A DNA stretch of 15,547 bases from an uncultured Prevotella sp. (lineage in GTDB: Bacteria > Bacteroidota > Bacteroidia > Bacteroidales > Bacteroidaceae), in contig CALIZL010000044.1 in assembly GCA_938028745.1 (NCBI GenBank), positions 1-15,547 on the forward strand. The letters are read 5' to 3'. The notes beneath the pieces are model-generated. The model had not been told where the DNA came from. It worked only from the letters and a program-made list of their open reading frames with translations, and ran no database searches. This document shows, one piece after another, positions 1-6,803 of this stretch. Numbering within the stretch: the first letter of the stretch is position 1; each line of letters opens with the position of its first letter. Made by a program: the position numbers and the translations under genes.

Positions 1-562
1 CTTGTAACAGGGTTACGAGCAAAGTGCAACGAGATTACAAGCATGCTGTAACACGACACCTTGCTCAAAAGCAGCCTGAAAGCATGTGGAGAGAGGGTAA
101 TAGTATGGTGTAGGCACCAGAACGCTTACCATTATAACAATGCTCATTCGTGATAATCAGATATGCCAGTTTGGTATAAGGCGATTGCCGTTTGGGGCAA
201 CATCAAGGTTTCAGCTGTCGTTGCTACGCCAACAGCCGCATCGCGGTTGGCTTGTTGGTAGGGTTGTGCAAAGGAAAGGTGAAAAAGTGAAAGGGCTGAA
301 AGATGAAGAAAAAGAAAAGTGAGAGCGACCTACCTTGCCTGGACATTAGCCTTCTTGCCACAACGCCGTAGGTGTTGGTCTGCTTTCTGATAGCAAGCTT
401 ACGCTATCATTTAGTAAGAAAGCTTATCGGCGCATATAAATTAATGATGCTTTATACTCATCAAGAAAACAAAACAACAAGCAAAATGGAAACAGACCAA
501 CAACTATGGCGTTGGTTTCACTCTGCCCAGCGCAGGCAGGGTAGGTCGCTATGGCGCCCAAC
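1..562. other. Gene-free stretch, window start
   Basis: I see no supportable gene here. The open frames are short, overlap one another on both strands, lack a recognisable domain or signal peptide, and run into the repeat units downstream. Two things stand out. A near-palindromic hairpin at 388-409 has arms TGATAGC and GCTATCA around an 8-base loop. A purine-rich stretch at 278-320 is listed separately. Weak inverted repeats at 1-19 and 34-50 (TTACA...TGTAA around GCATGC) are too short to name. Confidence 0.5.
278..320 (+). repeat. Degenerate GGTGAAAA octamer stretch
   Basis: The bases fall into an 8-bp phase: GGTGAAAA, AGTGAAAG, GGCTGAAA, GATGAAGA, then a drifting AAAAGAAA and AGTGAGAG. This is the reverse complement of the octamer in the large array at 11433-11656 (CTTTTCAC). 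The GGCTGAAAGATG part resembles the reverse complement of that array's 20-bp spacer. I read it as a decayed, oppositely oriented copy of the same element. The short length makes chance similarity possible. Confidence 0.4.
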
Positions 563-692
563 CCAGCCCTACCAACAGACCAACCCCTTTGTGGTTGTTG
601 GGTCATCGAAAACTACCGACAAACCACCCCTTTTGGGGGTGTTGGCGCATCACAAACTACCGACGACCCCCCCCTTGGGGTTGTTGGGCCAT
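563..692. repeat. Three tandem 44/44/42-bp GC-rich units with internal dyads
   Basis: The units span 563-606, 607-650 and 651-692. Each has an AACTACCGAC-like (or CTACCAACAGAC) left part, a run of C, a short T-rich centre, a run of G, then GTTGTTGG or GTGTTGG and a CAT end. A partial fourth copy (TGCAAACTGCAC) starts at 693. The C-run and G-run of each unit can pair, for example CCACCCC with GGGGTGT in unit 2 and CGACCCC with GGGGTTG in unit 3, so each unit could fold as a hairpin. The 44-bp length is not a multiple of three, and the frames opened by the repeat look incidental. Confidence 0.75.
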
Positions 693-977
693 TGCAAACT
701 GCACATAAGTCCAATTTTAGCCTGTTATATGCACGACATCGTTTCTTATTGAACAGCACAACTTGCACGCTTTGTTATCCCTAACTGATGTAATCAGATT
801 AGCTGTTCTTAACATGGCTAAGTTTAGAGTGCCATTGTGCACATATTATCTTCAACAGCTAAACCATCCATAGAGCAGCTGTTCCCTTAGCCTGAGCCAG
901 CAGATTGAACATAAGGGTTTGCGCAACTTGTTGGGCATGTGGCTATGTGTTAAACCTCAAAAGAATGCAACTAAAAC
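693..977. other. Gene-free stretch between repeats and terminator
   Basis: I find no gene, RNA gene or convincing promoter here. The sequence is AT-moderate and of mixed composition. The stretch ends at the terminator hairpin at 978. Confidence 0.45.
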
Positions 978-1018
978 AAAACACCCACGTTGCCGACGAA
1001 CGGCAGCGTGGGTGTTTT
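978..1018. terminator. Strong rho-independent terminator, probably bidirectional
   Basis: An 18-bp stem pairs AAAACACCCACGTTGCCG with CGGCAGCGTGGGTGTTTT around the loop ACGAA, with one G.T wobble. On the minus strand it is followed by TTTTGTTTTA and lies about 85 nt past the stop codon of the S41 protease gene, so it most likely ends that leftward transcript. On the plus strand it runs into TTTTTATATTATAT, so it could also stop rightward transcription out of the repeat region. Confidence 0.9.
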
Positions 1019-1102
1019 TATATTATATGTTGCGGGATTTAAAGCCTTTGGCCATTAAAAACTCAAAGGCCAACCAAGCTAATTGCTCACGAACGCACGG
1101 CC

Positions 1103-2683
1103 TTACATCTTTCCTTTCCCCAACAACACCAGGGCCTTTTGCACCACATGGTTGTTTTGGTTCATGATGTGGAAGTACTCCGACATGTCCCATAGGTCGC
1201 GTGCCACCAAAGCTTTCAGCTGTATCTTGATGCTTGCCAAACTGGTTTTCAGCTCCTTTTGGTCTTTGGCTTTAACCTTTTGCTTTTCGCCTTCGGCCAC
1301 AATCTCGTCTATAAGTTCTTGCGGCACCTGATACTTCTTGTTGAACTCGGCAAACGAGGGGTACTTCTTTTTCAGTTCCTTGCGATGCTTGTCCATGTAT
1401 TGTATATTGGCATTAACGATAATTCTCTTGGCAGCCAGCTCGCGATTGTAACGCGAAAACTGCGTGGTGTCTAGCGGAACAAAGTAGTCGGGCATGATGC
1501 CACCGCCACCATACACCGCGCGTTTGCGGCGTAAGGTTTGGTATTTCAGCGAGTCGTTTAGGTGAATGCTGTCTGCACTGTAAAGCTCGCCATTCTTAAA
1601 GCGGTTGTCTAGGTCCTTCTCGTAGTTGGCATTGTCGCCCTTGGTGTAGGGCTTCTGTATGCACCTGCCCGATGGCGTGTAATAATGAGCCACGGTTAGG
1701 CGCATCATACTACCGTCGGCAAACTCGATAGGCCTTTGAACTAAGCCTTTGCCAAACGAACGACGGCCCACGACGATGCCGCGATCTTGGTCTTGCAAGG
1801 CCCCCGTTACGATTTCGGCAGCCGATGCTGAGAACTCGTTAACCAGTACGAACACCCTGCCCGTGAGCATTCCGCCATCGCCTTGCGCGCGAAACTCCTG
1901 CCTGTCTGCATTTCGTCCTTGGGTATATACGATGAGATCGTTGCGGCGGAGGAACTCGTTGGCAACGCGCACCGCCGCTTGCAGGTAGCCGCCGCCATTG
2001 TCTTGCAGGTCGAGTATCAGGTCGGTTGCGCCCTGCAATTGCAGTTTCATCAACGCCCGCATAAACTCTTCGTAGGTGGTGGCACCGAAACTGCCGATGC
2101 GGATATAGCCCACGCCCGGCCTGATAAGATAGTAGGCATCGAGCGTTTCGATGGGTATTTTATCGCGTTTTACATGAAAGGCCAGCAGCCCCTTGATGCC
2201 GGGGCGCACGATACCCAGCTTAACGATGCTGCCTTTGGGGCCTCGCAGTCGGCGTACGATGTCTTCTTGCGACATCTTCACCCCAGCGATAGCCGTGTCG
2301 TTAACGCTTACAATGCGGTCGCCAGCCATTACTCCCACCTTTTCTGACGGACCTTTGGCTACGGGCTGTATAACGAGCAGCGTATCTTTGGAAACGTTAA
2401 ATTGTACGCCGATGCCCTCGAACGAACCTTGCAACGATTCGTTCATGGCCTTTGTTTCTTTCGCAGTTGAGTAAGACGAGTGGGGGTCTAGCTTTTCGAG
2501 CATGCCCCTGATGGCATCCTCAACCAGCTTGTTTTCGTTAACGGTGTCGACATACAAGTTCTTGATTGCCATTTCGGCAATCTGCATTTTTTGCTGCGGA
2601 TTGTCTTTTCCGATGGTAGTCCGCAACTGTGCTTGTGCAGCTAGTGTGGCGAAACAAGCTGCAAGAATTAAGATTTTCTTCAT
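1103..2683 (-). CDS. S41 family C-terminal processing peptidase
   Basis: This is a periplasmic serine protease of the CtpA/Prc family, which trims or degrades envelope proteins. The 526-residue product begins with a signal peptide (MKKILILAACFATLAAQAQ, probable cleavage after residue 18). A helical N-terminal segment follows (about 30-75), then a PDZ domain (about 85-170, with GIGVQF and a GDRIVSVND carboxylate-loop region). The S41 core runs from about 180 to 400. The catalytic Ser is S287 in NEFSASAAE, the general-base Lys is K312 in FGKGLVQ, and Q316 sits four residues later as in Prc. A lysine-rich helical tail fills about 410-526. Length is normal for Bacteroidetes members. The gene is last in the leftward group, 458 bp after parE, and no clear promoter was found upstream. 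An apparent lipobox (LAAC at residue 10) lies too close to the N-terminus to be convincing. Substrates are unknown. Confidence 0.95.
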   Translation of the reverse strand: MKKILILAACFATLAAQAQLRTTIGKDNPQQKMQIAEMAIKNLYVDTVNENKLVEDAIRGMLEKLDPHSSYSTAKETKAMNESLQGSFEGIGVQFNVSKDTLLVIQPVAKGPSEKVGVMAGDRIVSVNDTAIAGVKMSQEDIVRRLRGPKGSIVKLGIVRPGIKGLLAFHVKRDKIPIETLDAYYLIRPGVGYIRIGSFGATTYEEFMRALMKLQLQGATDLILDLQDNGGGYLQAAVRVANEFLRRNDLIVYTQGRNADRQEFRAQGDGGMLTGRVFVLVNEFSASAAEIVTGALQDQDRGIVVGRRSFGKGLVQRPIEFADGSMMRLTVAHYYTPSGRCIQKPYTKGDNANYEKDLDNRFKNGELYSADSIHLNDSLKYQTLRRKRAVYGGGGIMPDYFVPLDTTQFSRYNRELAAKRIIVNANIQYMDKHRKELKKKYPSFAEFNKKYQVPQELIDEIVAEGEKQKVKAKDQKELKTSLASIKIQLKALVARDLWDMSEYFHIMNQNNHVVQKALVLLGKGKM

Positions 2684-3141
2684 ATCTGTACGTATTTACT
2701 TTGGTTGGGTTGGGAGGGGTGGTAACAACAATGGTACAAGTCGGGCTGGTTGTATGTGCCGCGACAGGTCTAAAACAATTTCAACTGATTTTATAAAGGC
2801 ATGTTCTAAAACTTCCACGCTTATTTTTTTCTCCTTTTTAGGTTTGCTCTTCACTGTCTTTCTGTCTTTATCTGGCATCTTAGCCTAACTCTTTCAGCGG
2901 CATAGTGAACTATGCTCCCATCAAGGATTAAGCCAAGTTTGCATGGATAAAGCCTGAAAGCGCAGTGCAGGTAACTTTCAGAACACCTGCCTAGACCAAT
3001 CAATAAAGCCTTTTCATCATCCTCTCCAATATCCCTAATTCTCTCGTTCAATCTTTTTCGTTCTCTCTTTCACTCTTTTCTCTCTCTATTCTCTTTGTTC
3101 TCTTAGGTGCTTTCTTCTCCTTTCTTTAACGTGTTAATAAA
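2684..3141. other. 458-bp gap between parE and the S41 gene
   Basis: The gap holds no recognised gene. Two leftward frames exist: 2878-2696 (60 codons, lysine-rich start MPDKDRKTVK) and 3051-2851 (66 codons). The first ends 13 bp before the S41 start and could be a small real protein, but nothing identifies it. Inverted repeats cluster here: 2900-2915 (GCATAG around TGAA), 2967-2990 (GCAGGT...ACCTGC) and 2954-2981 (CTGAAAG...CTTTCAG). The part nearest parE (about 3000-3130) is almost pure pyrimidine on the plus strand, so the leftward transcript would be purine-rich. No clear T-tract terminator was found. Confidence 0.5.
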
Positions 3142-5184
3142 TTATACTTCGGTGGTTTCTTCTTCTGTCGGGCCGTCGGTTTCCACCACCAAGTTGTCTA
3201 TAATGAAGTTTTGGCGCTCCATTGTGTTCTTGCCCATGTAATATTCCAATAGCTTATGCACTTGATCGTTCTTGTGCAGGGTAACCTGTTCCAGTCGCAT
3301 TTCGGGACCGATGAAGTGCGTAAACTCTTCGGGCGAAATCTCGCCCAATCCCTTAAAGCGCGTAATTTCGGGGTCGGGACCCAGCTCGGCGATGGCTTTT
3401 TGCCGTTCGTCTTCGTTGTAGCAATAGCGCGTGATGAAGTCGTTTTTGCGTTCGCCCTTCATCAGTCGTGCATCGGCAGCGGCAATCACCTTCTTGCTCT
3501 TAATCTTTGTTCGGCGGTTTCGTACGCGGAACAAGGGCGTTTGCAGCACGTAGACGTGGCCTTTCTTCACCAGTTCGGGGAAGAACTGCAAGAAGAAAGT
3601 GATGATTAGCAGACGAATGTGCATGCCGTCGACGTCGGCATCGGTGGCCACGATAACCTTATTATATCGCAATGTGTCGAGTCCTTCTTCGATATCTAGT
3701 GCCGCTTGCAGCAGGTTGAACTCTTCGTTTTCGTACACCACCTTCTTAGTAAGCCCGTAGGAGTTGAGTGGTTTGCCGCGAAGCGAGAACACGGCCTGCG
3801 TGTTTACGTCGCGACTTTTAGTGATACTGCCGCTTGCCGAGTCGCCTTCGGTGATGAAGATTGAACTTTCTTCCTTGCGATCGTTCTTTGCATCGCTGAA
3901 ATGTATGCGGCAATCGCGCAGCTTTCTGTTGTGCAGGTTGGCCTTCTTTGCCCTTTCGCGTGCAATTTTGGTTACGCCCGCCATTGCCTTTCGCTCCCTT
4001 TCGCTCTCGTCAATCTTGCGTTTAATCTCTTCGGCCACGTCGGCGTGTATGTGCAGGTAGTTGTCTACTTCGCGCTTAATGAAGTCGCCCACGTACTTGT
4101 TAACGCTTTCTCCGCCAGGACTCATCGTCAGCGAACCCAGCTTAATCTTGGTTTGGCTTTCGAACATGGGCTCTTGTACGTTGATGGCGATGGCAGCCAC
4201 CAGTCCGTTGCGAATGTCAACGTACTCGTAGTTCTTCGAGAAAAAGTCCTTAATGGTTTTGGCGATGTGCTCTTTAAACGCGCTTTGGTGCGTGCCGCCC
4301 TGGGTGGTGTGCTGTCCGTTAACGAACGAGTAATACTCCTCGCCGTATTGGTTGGCGTGGGTAAAGGCAATCTCGATGTCTTCGCCCTGTATGTGGATGA
4401 TGGGATATAGCCCATCGTTGGTCATGCGGTCGTTCAGCAAGTCGGCCAAACCATTGCGGCTAATGATGCGCCGCCCGTTGTGCATGATGGTTAAGCCGGC
4501 GTTAAGGTAGGTGTAGTTGCGGAGCATTGTTTCCACGAACTCGCCCTTAAAACGATAGTTGAGGAATAACGTGTTGTCGGGTTCGAAGAAGATGAACGTG
4601 CCGTTCTCTTCGTTGGTGTCTTCCGTATTGTCGCTAATCAGTTCGCCTCTTTCGAACACCACGCTGCGTACCTTACCCTCGCGATACGACCTAGCCTCGA
4701 AACGTGCGCTCAAAGCGTTGACGGCTTTGAGGCCAACACCATTTAATCCCACGCTCTTTTGAAAGGCCTTCGAGTCGTATTTGCCGCCTGTGTTGAGCAT
4801 GCTCACGGCCTCTACTAGCTTTCCTTGCGGAATGCCGCGGCCGTAGTCGCGCACAGATACGCGCAGGTCGTCTTCCAAATCCACCTCGATACGCTTGCCG
4901 GCCTGCATCTTAAACTCGTCGATAGAGTTGTCAATCACCTCTTTCAGCAGTACGTATATGCCGTCTTCGGCTTGTGTTCCATCACCAAGTCGGCCGATGT
5001 ACATACCAGGGCGTGTGCGAACGTGTTCCATGTCCGACAAGTGCCTGATGTTATCGTCGGTGTATGCCGTCTGGTTGTTGTCTTGTTGGGTGGATGTGGG
5101 CGTGTTGTTTGCGTTCGAACCTGCCGTGTTGGCTGGGCCGAATGTCATCTCTTGTTGATTATTAGGTGTCTTTTTCTTATTCAT
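3142..5184 (-). CDS. parE: DNA topoisomerase IV subunit B (ParE)
   Basis: This is the ATPase/TOPRIM subunit of the type IIA topoisomerase that decatenates and relaxes the chromosome; it works with ParC, which is not in this window. The 680 residues show the GHKL ATPase motifs in order: N-box EVIDNSIDE (82-90), DYGRGIP (113-119) and the lid GLNGVGLKAVNALS (146-159). A transducer domain follows (about 220-400). The TOPRIM domain has its Glu in TEGDSASGS (445-453) and Mg-binding Asps in DADVDG (515-520). The conserved RFKGLGEISP lies at 609-618. The GDSASGSITKSRD variant and the overall sequence fit the Bacteroidetes ParE group better than GyrB, and the length (no large GyrB insert) agrees. The first 40 residues are N/Q/T-rich and low in complexity, longer than I would expect before the conserved YTDDNIRHLSDMEHVRTRPG. 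Met13 is an alternative start. The gene lies 49 bp after the GNAT gene and is probably co-transcribed with it. Confidence 0.94.
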   Translation of the reverse strand: MNKKKTPNNQQEMTFGPANTAGSNANNTPTSTQQDNNQTAYTDDNIRHLSDMEHVRTRPGMYIGRLGDGTQAEDGIYVLLKEVIDNSIDEFKMQAGKRIEVDLEDDLRVSVRDYGRGIPQGKLVEAVSMLNTGGKYDSKAFQKSVGLNGVGLKAVNALSARFEARSYREGKVRSVVFERGELISDNTEDTNEENGTFIFFEPDNTLFLNYRFKGEFVETMLRNYTYLNAGLTIMHNGRRIISRNGLADLLNDRMTNDGLYPIIHIQGEDIEIAFTHANQYGEEYYSFVNGQHTTQGGTHQSAFKEHIAKTIKDFFSKNYEYVDIRNGLVAAIAINVQEPMFESQTKIKLGSLTMSPGGESVNKYVGDFIKREVDNYLHIHADVAEEIKRKIDESERERKAMAGVTKIARERAKKANLHNRKLRDCRIHFSDAKNDRKEESSIFITEGDSASGSITKSRDVNTQAVFSLRGKPLNSYGLTKKVVYENEEFNLLQAALDIEEGLDTLRYNKVIVATDADVDGMHIRLLIITFFLQFFPELVKKGHVYVLQTPLFRVRNRRTKIKSKKVIAAADARLMKGERKNDFITRYCYNEDERQKAIAELGPDPEITRFKGLGEISPEEFTHFIGPEMRLEQVTLHKNDQVHKLLEYYMGKNTMERQNFIIDNLVVETDGPTEEETTEV

Positions 5185-5233
5185 CTTCCTTTGTGGTGTC
5201 TACTAATTGGCTCTTTTATGGTGCGCCCCTGCG

Positions 5234-6379
5234 TTAGAAAGTCTTGATGTAACACTTCCGTCTTTTGTGGATGCTAGCATCCAGCCACTCCCATTGGCTT
5301 TGAACCTTCGAGTTGGTTTCCATCTCCACTTGTGTTTCTCCCCATTCGAATCCGTACTTTTGGTAGCGCGGAATAAGGTCGGCGAAGAGTAAAGAGTTAA
5401 CGCCTTTCATGCGATATTCGGGTAAAACACCGATGAGCAGCAGGTCTACCACCTTTGTTTTGTGGTATTTGATGGCCCTTAGCACGTGCCACCAACCGAA
5501 GGGCGTTAGTCTTCCGCGACGGCATTTTTGCAAGGCGCGCGTTAACGAGGGGATGGAAATGCCCAGTCCTACGAGCTTATTGTCGGCCGCCTCGTCTTCA
5601 ACAAGGGTGATGAGGTCTAGGTCGGCCATAGGGAAGTACAGCTTTACGTACTGGTCCATTTGCCTTTCGGTAAGTTCCGAGTAGCCGTATAGGTGCCCAT
5701 AGGTTTTATTCACGAGGTCGAAGATGCGTTTTCCGTATCCTCCCTTGAAAACATCGTCGCGTGTAAGCTTCTTTATTTTGAGGCTATAACGCTTTTGTAT
5801 CATGTCGGCAATCTTGGCGAACTTCTCAGGAACTTCGTTAGGCACCATCAGCTTGTACTCCACGTAGTGATTGTCCACCTCAAACCCTTCGATGCTTTCC
5901 ATCAGTTGGGGGTAGTACTCATAATTATATATGGTGGGCATGGTTCCTAGTTGGTCGAACCCCGTTGTGAGCATACCTTCTGGGTCCATGTCGGTAAAGC
6001 CCAGCGGACCCACGATAGAGCGCATGCCCTTAGAGCGTCCATACTCTTCCACGGCTTGAAGTAATGCCTCTAACACTTCTCGGTCATTGATGAAGTCTAT
6101 CCATCCGAAGCGCACGCTTTTACGGTCCCACTTCTTGTTGGCGCTGTGGTTGATGATGGCAGCAACGCGCCCAACCAACTTTCCTTCTTTGTAAGCGAGG
6201 AAGTATTCGGCCTCGCAGAAGTCGAACGCCGCGTTTTTGTCTTTGCTCAACGTGTTCATCTCGTCGCTGAACAGGTTTGGCGCGTCATACTCGTTACCCT
6301 CGTATAGGTCGTAATGTAGGTCGATGAACGCCTTTAAGTCGCTTTTGGTGCAGACTTTCTTTATTATCACTGCAGACAT
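5234..6379 (-). CDS. GNAT-like N-acyltransferase family protein
   Basis: The 381-residue protein resembles the long, two-part GNAT-like proteins widespread in Bacteroidetes and related to E. coli YghO. Their acceptor substrate is not known. The N-terminal half has an acyltransferase-like strand-turn (EYFLAYKEGKLVGRVAAIINH, about 58-78). The middle carries the conserved GPLGFTDMDPEGMLTTGFD (124-142). The C-terminal half has a second GNAT-type core, with VVDLLLIGVLPEYRMKGVNSLL (310-331) corresponding to the acetyl-CoA pyrophosphate-loop region. There is no signal peptide or membrane segment, so it should be cytoplasmic. It is the first gene of the leftward group, has its own promoter at 6550-6519 and lies just ahead of parE. 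The start is preceded by an A-rich leader, as usual in this phylum. The fold assignment is fairly safe; the enzymatic activity is not established by the sequence. Confidence 0.8.
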   Translation of the reverse strand: MSAVIIKKVCTKSDLKAFIDLHYDLYEGNEYDAPNLFSDEMNTLSKDKNAAFDFCEAEYFLAYKEGKLVGRVAAIINHSANKKWDRKSVRFGWIDFINDREVLEALLQAVEEYGRSKGMRSIVGPLGFTDMDPEGMLTTGFDQLGTMPTIYNYEYYPQLMESIEGFEVDNHYVEYKLMVPNEVPEKFAKIADMIQKRYSLKIKKLTRDDVFKGGYGKRIFDLVNKTYGHLYGYSELTERQMDQYVKLYFPMADLDLITLVEDEAADNKLVGLGISIPSLTRALQKCRRGRLTPFGWWHVLRAIKYHKTKVVDLLLIGVLPEYRMKGVNSLLFADLIPRYQKYGFEWGETQVEMETNSKVQSQWEWLDASIHKRRKCYIKTF

Positions 6380-6518
6380 GTGCTATGTATATTATTTGCT
6401 GTTTTTGTTCTTTTTGCCTTTTCTCAAACGCCTCAGCGGCATGGCTTGGGGGCTTATTTGCGCGTGCGCAAGGTTAGAAAAAGGGCGGTTTAAGCCGAAC
6501 GTATTCGTGCTTTAACTT

Positions 6519-6550
6519 GCAAATGTACAATAAAATGCGCAGACTTCAAA
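6519..6550 (-). promoter_or_regulatory. Bacteroidetes-type promoter for GNAT-parE
   Basis: Read on the minus strand, a -33 box TTTG (6550-6547) is followed by exactly 19 nt and a -7 box TACATTTGC (6527-6519). Both boxes match the Bacteroidetes consensus TTTG / TAnnTTTG. Transcription would start near 6512, leaving a leader of about 130 nt before the GNAT ATG at 6379. The leader contains a small GC-rich hairpin (TTGCG-CGTG-CGCAA, 6458-6471). Confidence 0.8.
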
Positions 6551-6592
6551 GAAGTTTTTGTAAAATGCTCCTTTTATCTCACATTTTTTTTG

Positions 6593-6601
6593 TTACTTTG
6601 C
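6593..6601 (+). promoter_or_regulatory. Possible -7 box for the outer-membrane barrel gene
   Basis: TTACTTTGC differs from the Bacteroidetes -7 consensus TAnnTTTGC at its second base. No TTTG sits 19-21 nt upstream; only a T-rich TTTT is found at about 17 nt. If used, the leader would be close to 200 nt long. A second weak possibility nearer the gene is TTGACC (6754-6759), 18 nt before TATAAC (6778-6783), but that pattern is not typical of this phylum. Confidence 0.4.
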
Positions 6602-6803
6602 GGTAAGATATGACAAGTATGGAATAAAAGAACAACAGATGTTTGATGGCGTTTGGAATGGGAAATGAGGTGATTTGTGCGGTGTTAAAAATGCGTAACG
6701 CGCCACTGTTTTGCTCGAAATAGCTTTTGTGCTTCGGAATAAAACGCCTACTTTTGACCAACGTTTGACAGTAATCTTATAACAAATTTAATACACAAAT
6801 GGT

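Noticed and set aside
372..784. Overlapping frames of 126 and 77 codons across the 44-bp repeats
   Set aside because: They are created by the repeat units in shifting frames, have no start context or domain, and lie on top of each other.
1883..2347. 154-codon rightward frame
   Set aside because: It is antisense to the S41 protease gene and has no recognisable domain.
2654..2683. Lipobox (LAAC) in the S41 protease signal peptide
   Set aside because: The cysteine is at residue 10, leaving too short a hydrophobic segment; an ordinary signal-peptidase I site after residue 18 fits better.
5334..5360. tRNA-like TTCGAATCC sequence
   Set aside because: It lies inside the intact GNAT gene and no cloverleaf can be built around it.
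6799..6803. Earlier ATG before the outer-membrane barrel gene
   Set aside because: It is out of frame; the ATG at 6804 gives the signal peptide directly.
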